From positions 20,732,723 to 20,796,722 of the forward strand of contig CM070728.1 of assembly GCA_036346275.1 (NCBI GenBank): a DNA stretch of 64,000 nt, given 5' to 3'. Shown here one piece after another: positions 47,671 through 61,700 of this stretch. A program made the translations under genes and the position numbers. Below the pieces are notes generated by a model. The model had not been told where the DNA came from. It was given only the letters and a program-made list of their open reading frames with translations, and ran no database searches. The first letter of the stretch is position 1, and each line of letters opens with the position of its first letter. Origin of the DNA: Otatea glauca. Lineage: Eukaryota > Streptophyta > Magnoliopsida > Poales > Poaceae.

Positions 47671-48855
47671 GTCCGGCCACGACGTTAACGAGCACTTCGG
47701 ACACCGGAACCTCGCGGAGGCATCCGGTCGTCCTTGCCAATTAAGGCACTCGGACATCGGAACCTCGCGGAGGCATCCGGCCGTCCCTGCCGACTAAGGC
47801 GGCGGCCCACCACGACGTTAAACGAGCACTCTGACACGGAACTCGCGGAGGCATCCGGCCGCCCTGCCGACCAAGGCACTCGGACAACGGAACCTCGCGG
47901 AGGCATCCGGTCGCCCTGCCGACCAAGGCACTCGGGCATCGTAACCTCGCGGAGGCATCCGGCCGCCCTGCCGACCAAGGCACTCGGACATCGGAACCTC
48001 GCGAGGCATCCGGCCGTCCTGCCGACTAAGGCGCGCCCGGCCACGACGTTAACGAGCACTCTGGACACCGGAACTCGCGGAGGCATCCGGCCGTCCTTGC
48101 CGACCAAGGCACTCGGACATCGGAACCTCGCGAGGCATCCGGCCGTCCCTGCCTACTAAGGCGGCGTCCGGCCACGACGTTAACGAGCACTCGGACACCG
48201 GAACCTCATGGAGGCATCCGGCCGCCCTGCCGATCAAGGCACTCGGACACCGAACCTCGCGGAGGCATCCGGTCGCCCTTGCCGACCAAGGCACTCGGAC
48301 ATCGGAACCTCGCGAGGCATCCGGCCGTCCCTTGCCAACCAAGGCACTCGGGCATCGTAACCTCGCGGAGGCATCCGGCCGCCCTTGCCGACCAAGGCAC
48401 TCGGACATCGGAACCTCGCGGAGGCATCCGGCCGTCCTTGCCGACTAAGGCGGCGTCCACCACGACGTTAAACGAGCACTCGGACACCGGAACCTCGCGA
48501 GGCATCCGCCGCCCTTGCCGACCAAGGCACTCGGACATCGGAACCTCGCGGAGGCATCCGGCCGCCCTGCCGACTAAGGCGGCGTCCACCACGACATTAA
48601 ACGAGCAAGCATCGGAACCTCGTGGAGGCATCCGGTCATCCTCGCCGACCAAGGCACTCCGGACACCGGAACTCGCGGAGGCATCCGGTCGCCCTTGCCG
48701 ACCAAGGCACTCGGACATCGGAACCTCGCGGAGGCATCCGGCCGTCTTGCCGACTAAGGCGCGTCTAGCTACGACGTTAACGAGCACTCGGACACGGAAC
48801 CTCGCGGAGGCATCCGGCCGCCCTGCCGACCAAGGCACTCGGGCACTAAACTTCC
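47671..48855 (+). repeat. 53-bp minisatellite, copy 2, 19 monomers
   Basis: Same array as 11,758-12,965. Long spacers again precede monomers 1, 3, 7, 9, 14, 16 and 19, and monomer 16 again reads CTCGTGG. Monomers show many one- to two-base deletions (for example CGCGAGGCAT for CGCGGAGGCAT). The shared order shows descent from the same single insertion. Confidence 0.9.
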
Positions 48856-49907
48856 AAGGCACCCGCCATCCTTGCCGACCAAGGCACCGATTAGCTACTG
48901 GCCAAACGAGCGCAAAGGAAGATTTCTTGAGGAACAAACCGCGAGTTCGCACGTCCGACCACTCGAAACCGACACGAACTTTCTAGCGCCGAATGATCAA
49001 AGCGTAACAAGCTTAAGCTAACTCCTTCATGAAGTCATTCATAGAGAAAAAAGGATTTCATTAAAAAGCCTGGTGCTCAAAAACTTTACACCACTTTACA
49101 TGAGGCACACGCAAGACTCTCTATCTACACCTGCATTCTAAAAACTCCCTACGACAACGCCGACGGTAGGCCCTTGCTCGGCCGATGGGACAGACTTGGG
49201 GTCGGTGAACCCGAGGTCGTTGGAGATGACTCGCCGGTAGGCCCTTGCCCGGTCGTCAAGGTCAAGCCACCCATGGAATGGCATGCTGCCGCCGCTCAAT
49301 GACATCGACGCGGCCGCGCTTATCGTAATCCGGCGCTCGCGCCATTGCCTCTAGGGAGGCCCCTTGCCACCCAAGCCTCGGATCGCTCAAGTAGCGCGTC
49401 AACGGCAAAGAACGTCGCGAGCTACTTCTTCTCTCTTTGGGAGTTCGCTATCGCCGATCATATTCAACCCAAAGCTCGCTCAAAGAGTCTTCCTCTTCCA
49501 CCACGATGTCATCACCAAATCAAGACTAAAGGGTGTCTTGAACACATTTCAAGAAGGAAAGGAGTCTCGTCTAAGAGTCGCGCCGAGCAACCGTGGCGCC
49601 TTTATATACCCATTCAAGGAAGATCAAACGACTCAGAATAAATGCCGGCGCAGAAAACGGCGCCACCACCGAACCCAAGGCGGTCAAGAAGACGAACGAG
49701 CAAAAACACACCTAGCCGCAGCGCGCAAGACAACAAAGCAATTAAGAGGCTCCCGCTGTTCGCATACCTCAGAACGTAATCCCGGCAGACGCCGAATGCG
49801 CTGGGGCACGCCCAAGAAATCGGTAGGCCCGCTGGCCCACCTAGTTGAACGGATCCAGCCAAGCTCAACCCCAACCGAGTCCGCCAACTCGATTGGAGGT
49901 TCTGGGC

Positions 49908-50912
49908 TATGGCGAATACTCATAAAACAGGTGCACCAACGCCCAATTGCAACAAGCAAAGCCAGCAAAGAAGCGAAGCGGCCTCGAATACGGCCCAGCC
50001 TTAAACAGCCGCCCCTACTGCTACCCAAATGCCTACGAGACCATTCAGGAGACCATTCTCGACCGGTCCCGACCGACTTCAGCGAGGTTCCCGACCCCGC
50101 GCCGGGGCGGATCCCCGACCGACTCAAGCAGGTTCCCGACCCCGCAGCGGGACGGATCCCGCGACTCGACTTCCGCGCGTGCCGCGATCGGAGTCCCGTG
50201 TCAACCTAAGGCCACATGCCCCACGAACGGTCATTCGGCGGATCGAGCGAGGCAGGTGGTCCTTCCCAAGACAGCTTTGATAGCTGCCAAGCCACGCCTC
50301 CGTCCCATCAACCACCCACCACAAGGTAAGGACACGCTCTCCCGAGGCAACCTAACGCCACACGCGACTACGCCAAGACCCACATGGATCACGAGAGCGC
50401 CTACGCCACTTCCCGGAGGATTACCTAACCGCTCGACCGGCTAGACCACCGACCCAAAGATAGGCTCAAGAGAGGCGACCGGTCGGCGAGCAAGCGACCG
50501 GTCGACGGAACGATTGGCGACGGCGGGCAAGATCGAAGCCCTAGAAGTAGCTCGCGCCGCACTTCGCCAATTCTCGATGTAACTCGCCTTCAGTCTTGAA
50601 TAAAGGAGGCAGAACCTCCTAACAGGCAATGAGTAAGAGCTACAAGAGAGCTTTTCCTCTTCTTCCTTTTTTTCTTTTCTTCTCCTTCGAGAGCTAAGTT
50701 TAGATCATTCTAGTGTTGAGGCTCCACCTCTCGCTTGTAAAAAACTCGGTGCACCATCCGCACCCTGATGAATACAACACCAACGCACGACCGAGTAGGA
50801 CCTTCGCCCAACCAAGATACATCTTGGACTGTGGTCTAACCATTCGGGAGCGGAACGCGCAGCCCTTAGACTTACAAATTTACTTGCCGCGCCGAACGCC
50901 GACAAGCCGCAC
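49908..50912 (+). repeat. 3' LTR of Gypsy copy 2
   Basis: Starts TGGCGAATACTCATAAA after the GATTGGAGGTTCTGGGC purine-rich tract and ends near the GCCGACAAGCCGCA stretch. It has two 46-bp GC-rich units, as in the 3' LTR of copy 1 and unlike the 5' LTR with three. Confidence 0.8.
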
Positions 50913-52136
50913 GCACGATCCGGCCATTGTCGTCGGCGGGTGCAACAACCCTTCGTCAACTCCGCAACGAGTGCGTCTGCCGCGCGATTGGTGATGGTTA
51001 CGATTAGGCAGTGCGGTAGATCAGGGTAGTGAGGCCGCGACGATTCTTCCTCAACACCGACCAGCGGAGGACACGTTGCCACGCCCGGTGACCTGCAAAC
51101 CCGATTCGCCATGAGGATGTGTACTAGTGTTGCCAAGGTCGTCCGACACCGGATTCGGCCTTCCCCGCCATCACCGGCAACTGATTTGGTCCTCCTTGAC
51201 CCTATCGCCACCAGATCCGACCCTTCTTGGCCCCGCCACCATCATCTTCCTCCTCCCTAGCATCGGTGCGTGTACCACCGTGTACCTTCTCCACCTGTCG
51301 GTGCTTCACCCGTCGGTACACCAAATCCGGCCTCTTCGAACGCGTCGATGCTGCCCCGATCCAATCTAGGCGGCGATGGTGTCCTTGAGGTTCGACGAGG
51401 AGGGTATCCCACTCCAAATCCACCGAAGAAGCTCGGATCTGGTTGTCGTCCCCGAGGAGCTTCAACCGTGATGTTGAAGTTCACCACTTGGTCATCATCG
51501 TCGCCGAGGTGCTCCCCGGTGGTGCACCATGCCATGTACGACTCCGACCCAATAGTTCCCTTAGCTCTGACGTGCACCAACGAAATGGTTCTTCCTCAAC
51601 GGTGTATGCCTCCACGTTGCCGCCCACTCCACCGTGACCTCGAGGTACACTTCCAAATCCACCGTGCATCGAGGTACACAATCTAATCTTCCGTTGTATC
51701 ACGTTAGATGATATGTATCACCTTCTCTTGATACTCTATTGCAACGCACAGACACCTTACTAATCAAGAATAATTTATGAGTTACAAGTAATTGTTATGT
51801 GGTAACATATCGGTTTTATATTTGTACAAGTAATTGTTCTATGGTACCGTATCGGTAAATACATGTCCTTTAATTTATGTGCAAATTTCTTCTGTGTTGA
51901 AGCACTCATCTTAGCTAACCTAAGGTCCTTTTGCGATATGAGTCTCCTATTGCATTCGATAATTCACTTCCTAGGTAATCTCGAGCTAAAAAAAATGTCT
52001 CTACATTTTTATATCTAAGTACTTGATTATAAATTCTAGAAAAGCTCGCACCAAACTATAAATGGCAGAATGCTCGGTCAAGCATTTAAAACCTGCTAAT
52101 TGCAGGCAGCTCAATGTCTTCATTTCCACTCCGCCA
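50913..52136. other. Flank upstream of small gene, copy B
   Basis: Matches 15,030-16,250. The first ~90 bp differ at many positions, then from about 51,003 the match is near perfect. The possible Helitron 3' end (CTAA followed by T) is at 51,763. Isolated indels remain (for example at 51,440 and 51,486). Confidence 0.5.
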
Positions 52137-52244
52137 CCTATATATACACTCCCCACCCAAGCCCACCCTCCTCGTCGCGCCACCAGCAAACCCACCCTCC
52201 TCTCTCGAACAAACGCCGGAACCTCCCCCGCCCCGCCGCCGCGA

Positions 52245-52903
52245 ATGGAGCTCCTTGACATGGTGCCGGCGGACGCCATCGCCCTCCGCCTCTACTCCCT
52301 CCCCGCCGCGGCCACCACTGTTGGCTCGCTCTGCGCCTGGCTCGTCGCCGCCCTCGCCGCCGCTGTCGGCCTCTGGCGCATCCGCGCGGTCGGCTCCTCC
52401 AACAAACCCAGCGCCGGCGTCCGCAGTGCCCTCGTGGACGACATGCAGCCACCGCCTCTGCCATCGCCCGTCATTGAGGAGCCACGGCCGGCTCAGGCCG
52501 AGCCGGCTGAGCCGGCGTCCCCAAGCGAGCCGAGCACGCCGTCCAAGGTCCGGTTCACGGCGTACTACGGCGCTTCAGGAGCTGACGACGACGACGGAGT
52601 AGTGGACGGCGTCAAGAGATGTGCGGACAGGGATGACGACGGCGTGTGCGTCTACGGCCAGGGGGAGACGGTGCTGAGAAGGACGGCGTCGGTGAGGAGG
52701 TCGACGGCCTTGACGGCGGCACCCTGGGAGGAGAGGAGATGGGCGTGAGGCGGAGGGTGACCTGCGGTGGTACCGTCACCTCGACATGGCGGCGCTCGAC
52801 GGCAGCGTCGTGAGGCTGTGGGACGGCCAGGTGACCGCGGCGGCGGCGTCGCCGAGAGGGCGGCGGAGAAGGGCGGGATTGGAATTGCACTTGTCATCAT
52901 AGA
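52245..52903 (+). pseudogene. Small membrane-anchored protein, copy B, frameshifted
   Basis: Identical to the gene at 16,363 until the GAGGAGAGG run near 52,735, where one G is missing relative to copy A. A second G is missing in the CGGAGGGTG run near 52,755. The frame therefore ends prematurely at 52,748 (167 residues plus stop instead of 219). Both lesions are in G runs, so consensus error is likelier than true gene loss. The leader also lacks two C of a C7 run. Confidence 0.75.
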
Positions 52904-53350
52904 GGCAGGGTCCACAAATTGTTTATATTGTGGTGTTGGTGTAGGATTATTGGATTGTTATTAGGAGGATATGACAATTTTGCCATTTGGGCTTGGGCAT
53001 GTCATAAGTCATAACGTGTTCGTGTATGGCTGAGAGCGAACGCTGAACGGCCCTCGTGTGAGGACATAAATGGAAATTGTCAAATGCCAGTGGTATCCTT
53101 GCTCAGTTCTTGCTTCCAATTCCACAGTCTACTCTGCCATCGATTACCTTCTTTTCCTTTATTTTCTTTTCTCTGGGTGTTTATCTGGCAAACGATGCTT
53201 TGTAATTGCATTTATAAGTTAGTTTCAATTCTTTGATTATAAGTTATTGCTGGTAAATCAATTTTAATGAAGTGTTTGCCAGAGAATGACTAAAATTAAA
53301 TCAATTTTAATGAAGTGTTTGCCAGAGAATAACTAAAATATGAACATATT

Positions 53351-53519
53351 GGTGTGAGGACTGAGCATAGCTCAGTGATGTGGGACGCAGGAGGTCGTCC
53401 AATCGAACTGGTTCGAGTTTTGAACCCGACGTTTCTCCAGAGACAAGTGCGACGCGTGGGTGTGCGTACATGTGTGTAGAACAACAGATAGTAATATGAA
53501 TAAGCCAATAGTAATACTC
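53351..53519 (+). mobile_element. tRNA-derived SINE, copy B
   Basis: Same element as 17,471-17,641, with A-box TAGCTCAGTGATGTGG and B-box GGTTCGAGTTTTGAACCC. It has a substitution and several one-base indels against copy A within about 60 bp, while the neighbouring kilobase matches. Confidence 0.65.
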
Positions 53520-53986
53520 AAACATATTTATATGGTAAAAACAGTTTTTAAATTAATGAACGTACTCATCATGGTTATTGTTAGGGGATACCATACGGCA
53601 TGATTAGCTGCAGATAATACTCATATATATTTATGGTGACGTATGAACCAAGCCGGCTTATTAGTTACACAATTAATAAAGTTGCTAAACAAATTCGCTG
53701 CTTTGCCCAACTGAACTCTAATGGAATTTAGTGAACCACCTTTGAAGATCATAGTGGCAGGCAATACTCCTGGCTTTTCTCTATTCATTTAGTATAAAAC
53801 TATAAAGAGCGAAACGACAGTGCAGCACCAGAGAGAGGGCACACAGTCCTATATATGTTTGGAGTTTTTGTGAGAAATGTGGTTATCCATGCACTTGCAT
53901 TAGTAAAATCCATTAGGATCGTAGGGTTGCCCCCCCAAAAAAAAATGCGAAATCGCCCCAAAAAGATACACGGAGTATGTTACAAC

Positions 53987-55203
53987 CAGGGTTTGAAATT
54001 TCGTTTTCATTTCACATCTTGGAGGTGGGAGAAATCCAACATTTCGATGAAATATTAGAATTTCAGACGAAATCAATCAAAATTCAAAAATAAAATTTGA
54101 AAACCGGAATTTTTGAAACAAAATTTCGGTCGAAATTGACGAAATCTCGGAAAAATTCAACTAAGTGAAAAATGGTCGAAATAATATTAGAAAATTTTGA
54201 AATTTTTTGTGTATAGTCCTGACACATCACTAATGTTCTCATAAAAATTTCAGATGATGATCGATCTTGAGGAATATTTAAAAATTCTGAAAGTGCTACT
54301 GTCCTGATAAAAGACTGATCAACAAATTTCAACCGAATTAAAAAATAGTTTAAACCATGTTAGAAAATTTTGATAATATCTTTGTATGGTTTTTACGCAT
54401 AAATAATGTTTCCATAGAATGTTTAGATGATGATCAAGTTTGAAAAAATTTCAAAAATTCGGACAGTGCTACTGTCCTGATAAAAGGCTGACCGACAAAT
54501 TTCAACCAAATGAAAATAGTTAAAACCTTGTTAGAAAATTTTGAAATTTTTTCTGATGGTTTTGAAGCATCATTAATATTCTCATAAAATTTTTAGATGA
54601 TATCAAGCCAAAGAATTTTCAGAAATTGTAATTGTGCTACTGTTATGATAAAAACCTTACCGTGCTACATGTATTACTTCCATAGATTTGATTGAGCAAG
54701 TAAAAAAGGTTTAGAATTTTTGAAACTTTTAAAGAAGGGTTTTGATGAAATTATTAGCTCTCCTAAAAATTTTGGATCATGGTCAAACTCGAGCGAATTT
54801 ATAAAATTTTGACACTGTTATTGTCTCATTTATGTTCCTACTATTTTTTTTAAACATAACAAATAAAGTTCAATTATTTTGGAAATTTTTATGTATGATC
54901 CTAGCTTCTAAATATGCTACCATAAATTTTTTAGAGTATGATCAAGCTTATACATTTTTCAAAAAATCTGATGGCGCTTCTGTTATTTTTATAAAATATA
55001 TCAAAAAATCAATTTTTTAAATATTTTCATAGAAGATGATATTTTTAAAAGGTATTGACCCAAATCCGGTCAAAAATACCAAGATTTCGGTGAAATTTGC
55101 CGAAATTACTGTAGAAATTTGAATTTCTTTCAAGTTTTTTTCAACGGATTTGGAATCTAGTCCTCACCGAAATTTTCAAAATTTCTTCGGATTTTGAACC
55201 TTA
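53987..55203 (+). mobile_element. hAT-like transposon, copy B
   Basis: Flanked by GTTACAAC at 53,979-53,986 and 55,204-55,211. Same ends and internal ~170-bp repeats as copy A. Differences cluster in the last 70 bp (around 55,135-55,200) and near 54,770-54,815. Confidence 0.7.
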
Positions 55204-55211
55204 GTTACAAC

Positions 55212-58200
55212 AAGTTACAAGTAGCATGATACTTTCAACAATGCAAAGTTGTTCGTGGGTTCTCATCTTCTTTCCATGACTTTGCAACAAAGGGGATATA
55301 AAATATGTGTGAAGACTTAAAGAGAGTTACAAAAAGATAGAAATTATGAACACCTAATTTGCAACTCATAGCTACTGCTCTTCTTGCTTTATCTCCTGCC
55401 ACAGTTTCTAGCCAAATATTGAAATGGTTTAGCATATATCTTGTCAGTACTCCGCAATCCACAACAATTCGTAGTTTTGGTGGTGGAGAAAACAACAACA
55501 TGAGTTGCTTTCCAATGGATATGAGAGTACTAGTGGTTGAAACTATTCTAGTATGGAATCATAATTAAGTATTTATGACGGGCTTGGAGCCTTGGGCTAG
55601 GATATATAAATGAGATGCTTTTATGTTGATAGAGACATGTACTATGAGTGATCTCACAAGAATATGCTTGACATATACTTGGTAGGTAATTCTACATAAT
55701 GATTGTATAAACTCAGGTTTATTCCCGTGAAGATGCAAGCATATTTGAGATTCAATGAACATCACAAAAACATGGACAAGAGAAAATTGTATTAGTCTTA
55801 AAAATGGGGAGAAAATTGGATTCACTGCACAATCATGCCATGGATCCCTATCACTTATTTGTACTTCATGAATTGTAGATATAACAGGGTGTTCGGTTTA
55901 GGATCACTTTATTCAAGTATATTGGTTGGTCTATTATGGAATTATTCTATGAAATTGGGTGGAACGACACAATTTCTCATTTTATACTAAGCATGTGCTT
56001 ACTAGAAACGAGGTGATGATAGACAAACTCATTCTATTCATCAAATCAAAAGTCAGGTTTATAGCTAGAATCAGATTGTTCATTTGTCGTCTGATCCCTC
56101 AAAACCAAACACATCAGAGACCAAAACTGGCTAAGAAAATTTCGATTTTGCGACTCGTTGAGACCAAAAATCTTGCAAGTCGCCTAGCATTAGTCAGTGA
56201 TAGTGTGGTATCAATGGATAAAGGACTGATCAGGAATATACTTATATGTATTGGAATTTGGAGCAGTTGAATGTCAGGTGAACCTAATAATCAATCTCTC
56301 AGTACGGCTCCAAATTAAACAAGATGTACGCATCAAGCCCATTAAAGCCATTTTCGGCTAGGCAGCATCACTGCTGTCCGTATCTAAAGCATTGGCTTCT
56401 CAACAGCAGGAGAGGCGAAGTTTAATTGTGGAGTCGCTTTCGTTTCTCGCATCATTGGTGGACAAATCGAGGAACCTGCGGCATTCGCAACGGCTGGTAT
56501 GGCGTCCGGAGGACGTCGTTGTCTTGTAGCTGTGTGGCCTCGTTGCTGCTGGAGCCCGGCCGGGGGTCTTCACAGTATCGCCGATACTAATGTGTGCGTA
56601 CAGTACATCCGTATATTTTCCTCTCTAGACATCAATTTTGGGCCCTCTGAAGACAACATCCGTTATTCGTCACATCGTTGCTTTTGCTCTAGACAGCAAT
56701 TTTAGTTCCTCGAAACTGTAAAAGTTGTAGGGCATATTTGGCACACAGAAATTTTGCGGGAGTCAGAAAAATGTCCATGTTCTAAACAGGTTTTAAGGTC
56801 TATTTGGAACAAAGGAACCTCGTAAAACTTCACAGAAATCTCAGGAGAAAAGTACAATTCTCATAGAGGAGCATCAATATTTAAAAGTTACACAAATATT
56901 AAAGATAATTGAATGGTAGGTAGTAATTGCTTAGTCATTCGCTAGCTTCAAAATTTATACGACTTATGTTATGTTAGGAGAGCTTTCGTAGGAGCAGATC
57001 ACGTCATATATGGGAAACAAAAGGACGAGATAAATTTCATAGCCTCCAATTCCACAGAGGAGAAGCAGTCTTGCAGAAAAAGTGAGGCCTAACCAGCCGA
57101 ACAACTTATTAGAAACGTCCCATCTCTGCGCTTTAGGCCTATCTCACAGCCCAGACACCTCTCGCACTGCACAATGAGGCTTCCGGCCTTCGGCCTACGT
57201 GCGGTAAATGCAGATGACAAAGATCAAATGGTCGATGGGCGGGCCTAATCCTTTACTATACCAACAGCCGAAACGCCCCTACCGCCCGGCCCAGAGAAAA
57301 ACCCGGCAAAACCCCTCGTCAGAGACGCAAAACGAGCGGACGCGGCAATCGCCGCTTGGACCTTGCCGCAGCGCCGCCCAAGCGTCCCACTCGAGCGTTG
57401 CGCTGTGGGGGTTAGCTGTGAGCAGACACCGTTTTCATCTCAGATTTCGAATCAGGGGTATCGAAATTCACAAAAAAAATGAATGAAATTCACGAAAAAC
57501 TAAATATTTTCAAAAGTTAAATGAATTTGAAATCGATCAAACAGCGGAGAGAAATTCGAACGAAAAGTTTGAAAACTGCTAGAAAAGCGACGAATTTCGA
57601 GCGGTTTTCTCGAAAATCGATGACAAGTTCAAACATTGGGAAAAAAATTGTTTAGAGGACTTTTCTACAAACTCCATTTTTAAAAAAAATCACACCAGAG
57701 ATCGTAAAGCTATTAATACTAATTTTAGGAAACCTTTGGATTTTTTTCTTTCAAATTTTCTGAATTTAAATTTAAACTTGAGCGGTAAACTGAACAGTAT
57801 GCTTTTTCAAACTGGCACGATTCGAACGAAATTCGCAAAATTTTTGACGAAATTTGAAACGCTGACGGTGAGAACCAAGACGAACACAGGGAGTCGCCGT
57901 TGCGACGCGCCAGCTCAGACAGCAGCACCGAAAGTGTTGCCCTTCCGGCACGGACGCACCGTAGCCACATGACCACCTATGCGCCGCACACACGACCGCG
58001 TACCTACGGCCTACTCGTAGCTGCTCCTCCAGTCACAAATTCACGGTAGTCGTTTCAAATGTAGTTAAACTTTTTAAAAATTTGACTATCAATATCTTTT
58101 AAATATTTAAATTGGATACACGAAAATCATAGGCGTAGATTTGTCTCAAAAAATACTCTCATAGTATTATAATTTTATTAGGTATATAAATATACTACAA

Positions 58201-58721
58201 TAGAGATTACTTATCAAAGTTATGTTTTATAGACTGTCAATGTCTAAGATGATATATGTTTGTAATCAGAGAGAGTAGTATGGTACACCACTGTACTGAG
58301 CTTATTTATTAGCAGTGAGAAGACAGACACACGTATGAATGCTTGAAGCCTTTAACGATGTACATTCAGAATGGCAGAATGTGGCTCTCAGTATGTATGC
58401 TTTAGCATTTAATAGGTAACTAACTAACTATACTGTGTACATGTATATCAATATCTAGGACGATCAGTTTCTGAACATTAACAGCACTTTACCCTGCCCC
58501 TTAATTTCTTTTGCGAGGACTGCCTTTTTCTTTCTGAAGTACCCTGCCTTTCCTTTTGTTAATATATATAAATGCTACTAACTACCCTGAGCTTCTTTAT
58601 ACTATATACAGTTCCAGATTAGGAAGAGAGGTCAGTTTTCTTTTCTTGCTTCTGTGCAAAAAAATTTCTTCTTTACCGGTACCTAACGCTATGCAGATCA
58701 GAAGAAGTAATAATTTTTCAA
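55212..58721. other. Intergenic DNA, copy B
   Basis: Matches 19,337-22,852, including the MITE-like element at about 55,887-56,112 and the Stowaway-like element at 58,024-58,275. No gene supported. Homopolymers are mostly shorter than in copy A around 56,630-56,910. Confidence 0.5.
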
Positions 58722-61700
58722 TCAGAAGTATTCCTTGTGGAAATGGAAGCGAGTTCCCGTCTTGTGGCTCATCTCGTGCGATAGACTCTTCAGCTCTTTT
58801 GCTAGCGTCGGCGCGCCGCAGTAGAAGACTCCTGCGTGCATCAGAATCATTCTTGTGAGCAAACGAATGTGTGGGTGTGATCGATGGACATCACTTGATT
58901 TCAGGAATATTGCTGACACCGTTGATGTAAATGGATATGCTGTCTGAGCGGAAGATTACCAACTGTTGCATTCGGATGCTTGGAGGCAATTCTGGTGAAG
59001 ACTTCCTTCCAGTTTGGTCTGGCAAAATGTGTCCTCACCTGTCGAGTACACAGCAGAAGTTCAGTTTTAGTCGGTGACTGTAGTCAGTCAGATATGAAAA
59101 AACAATTTACTTAAGGAAAGTTTGTGTGTAGTTCTTCCTTAGAGCAAAAGAATCTTCCGATCTATAATTGAAGAAGTGCCTATATGGCGAATGTTGTGAT
59201 CCAACAACTGAAAGAAAAGAAGTTTACCCTGGTGCCTGAGACGATGTCGACACCGTGTTTGGCATGGTTCATAGCTTGCACCATAGACAGAAGAGTTGTC
59301 CGTGCATCACGCTCCTCGTACACGCTCGTCAGATAATTGTGCAACTCTATGACCCCCTGGTTAAAATTGTTTGACGATTTGTTCATCAATACAGTAAAAA
59401 AATTGCTGGGATATCAATAAACTACAAATATGGATGGATGGGTTTACAAAAAATAAAATTAAAAAGATGGATGGGTGTGGCAGTATGGCACCATACAACC
59501 CTTACCTTCTTGTCCATTTCAGCAACCTCATTCATCACTCCTTTGAACCATTCAAATGACAATGGCTCCCGAGTAACCCAGTAAAAATGTGCACGGCTTG
59601 TTCTGTACGCTCTCTTCCTGTTGCTACTGGATGTTGAGACACTGAAGCTGTTGGTGCTGTCCTCAGACCTACTAGTCTCCATTGCCAAGTCCTAACAGTT
59701 GCAGAAAATCATGCAAGCTTTAGACAGGCAGAAGCAGATTAGGAAACGGTTAAAATGGGAACAACATTGGATGAATCAGTACCATCAACTCTTCAGCTAG
59801 CTTAATGTTGTTAAGTAGGTCCCTTAGAATGCTTATGAATGGTGTTGCCCCGATTCCAAGGCCAACAAGAAGTAGAACATCATAGTTTCTGAAATCTTGT
59901 GCAGGGGCACCATATGGACCATCTACAAGCAATCTTGGCAAGCTGTGGCACACATAAGGAAAAAAAAATCAGTTTCATGTCTACCACCTATGTAAACAAG
60001 TAGCCATGGAAAGGAATATTGGTTGACCTTCTTGGTTCTGCCACACCTAACTCGCCGAACGAAGCTCTTCTGTTAACGTGCGGTGAGAAGTAGTTCTCGA
60101 CAAATATGCGCTTGAGCTCTTGTGTCCAGTCTCCGTTTGTGCGGATGTGAACACTGAGGTAATCATCTCCGGGAGCTGAAGTGATGGAAAAAGGATGCCT
60201 GAAGTAGAAATACAGAGAAGATGCAGGTGAATTTCTATGCTAGAAGCTAGATTAAGTCAAGGAGAAGGAAAAAGAAGGTCGTACAAACCATTCAAATGGA
60301 GAAATCATTGGACACTGAAGAAAGATATACTGTCCACTTCTATATCGAAATCCATAGGGCTTTGACATTGTTATGGTCAACACATTTCCAGGTAGAAGGC
60401 ACACCTGAGTGAATCAAATTTACATAAGAACACATATTTGGACCTAGTTTCGTGTCTGTAAATGAATAAATTTGCATGTACATCATTCTCTGTTTTTTTT
60501 ACAACTTCATTATGTTTTTTCATAGTGATTTTGCTTAAGGAGTTTCTTCATGGTACACCTCTTTTAATCAAGACCAATGATTTTATTTGACCTAGTGGCT
60601 AATAGTTAATTGGATGATCTCTTACCTCAAGGCTAATATAGTCTTTGCACATGATAATTTGACGTTTATTGGAAACAGTAAAATGGAAAGAGTCAACGCG
60701 ATATATGGAAATGAACTCATTGCAGTTAATACTGCCCCTTGTTTTCTTTTTAAATAGCACTAATATGTTGAAACTGAGTATCCATACATGCATGCATGCT
60801 GCATGAGTATGGGTGTTGATGGAAACGTTGCAACCCAACTATTGATTTTTAAATTTAATTGGAAACCATATACTTTTCAAATTTAATCTAACATAGAAAT
60901 TAAGTTATGTTATGCTCGAAATTTTAAGTTACTTTTGAATTTGAAATTTCGTTGATAATTTTGTATTGCTTTAAACGTTGGTACTTTCTAAAAACACAAA
61001 TATTTTAATCTTTCCCTTAAATTTAAATAATATCGATTTCATATGTTTCATTTAAATTTCAAATTAGGATGGTATTTACCACACATTTCAAATTTAACTA
61101 AAGGAACAACTTTCATACCTTTTCTTTTATACAATATTTGAACTAAGTCTTGTGCAGGAAAAAGGGACAACATTGCCAAGATGTTGATCGAAATATCATA
61201 GACATTAGATAGCAACAATTTGCAAATATTTGGCGTGGATGATATGCTATTCAGATTAGTTTATAAAATTATAGTATGGAAGGATATGCCAAATTAATAT
61301 TTTACTGTTTTAGGTGTAATCTAGTAGGTGTTTCCTTACTGGTAATATTTGGTTTAAGCCCAAATTAACCTCCATCAATCAACGGATGATATTTAAACCC
61401 CCCTCTTACCACGTAAGAGGGTGTACCGTAAAAGACCTCTTTGCTTAAATATATCTTGAATTTACATTCCTGAAAGGATTGTTGAACTGCAGTGAAAACA
61501 ATTATCTGAAATACACCAAACAAGTTATTTAACATATGAAAGAATCGATATGTCCTTATAGAGTTTGGGGAGAGAATATATTTGATATTGTGATGGGCAG
61601 ACGAGCACTGAGGACAGAATAAACTAATCAACAATCAGGCAAAAATCGGGGACCCTCGATGCACGAAAGTTATTAGAGAGCAATAGGCAATTTCTAAAGG

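Larger units (their letters stand above)
38732..50912 (+). mobile_element. Ty3/Gypsy element, copy 2 (5' part missing)
   Basis: The same insertion as copy 1, starting in the late gag region and running to the 3' LTR end. Same domain order, same 193-bp doublet (43,169 and 43,360) and same 19-monomer array. It is riddled with small deletions relative to copy 1, and the reverse also holds. The 5' LTR and early gag fall in or before the gap. Confidence 0.9.
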
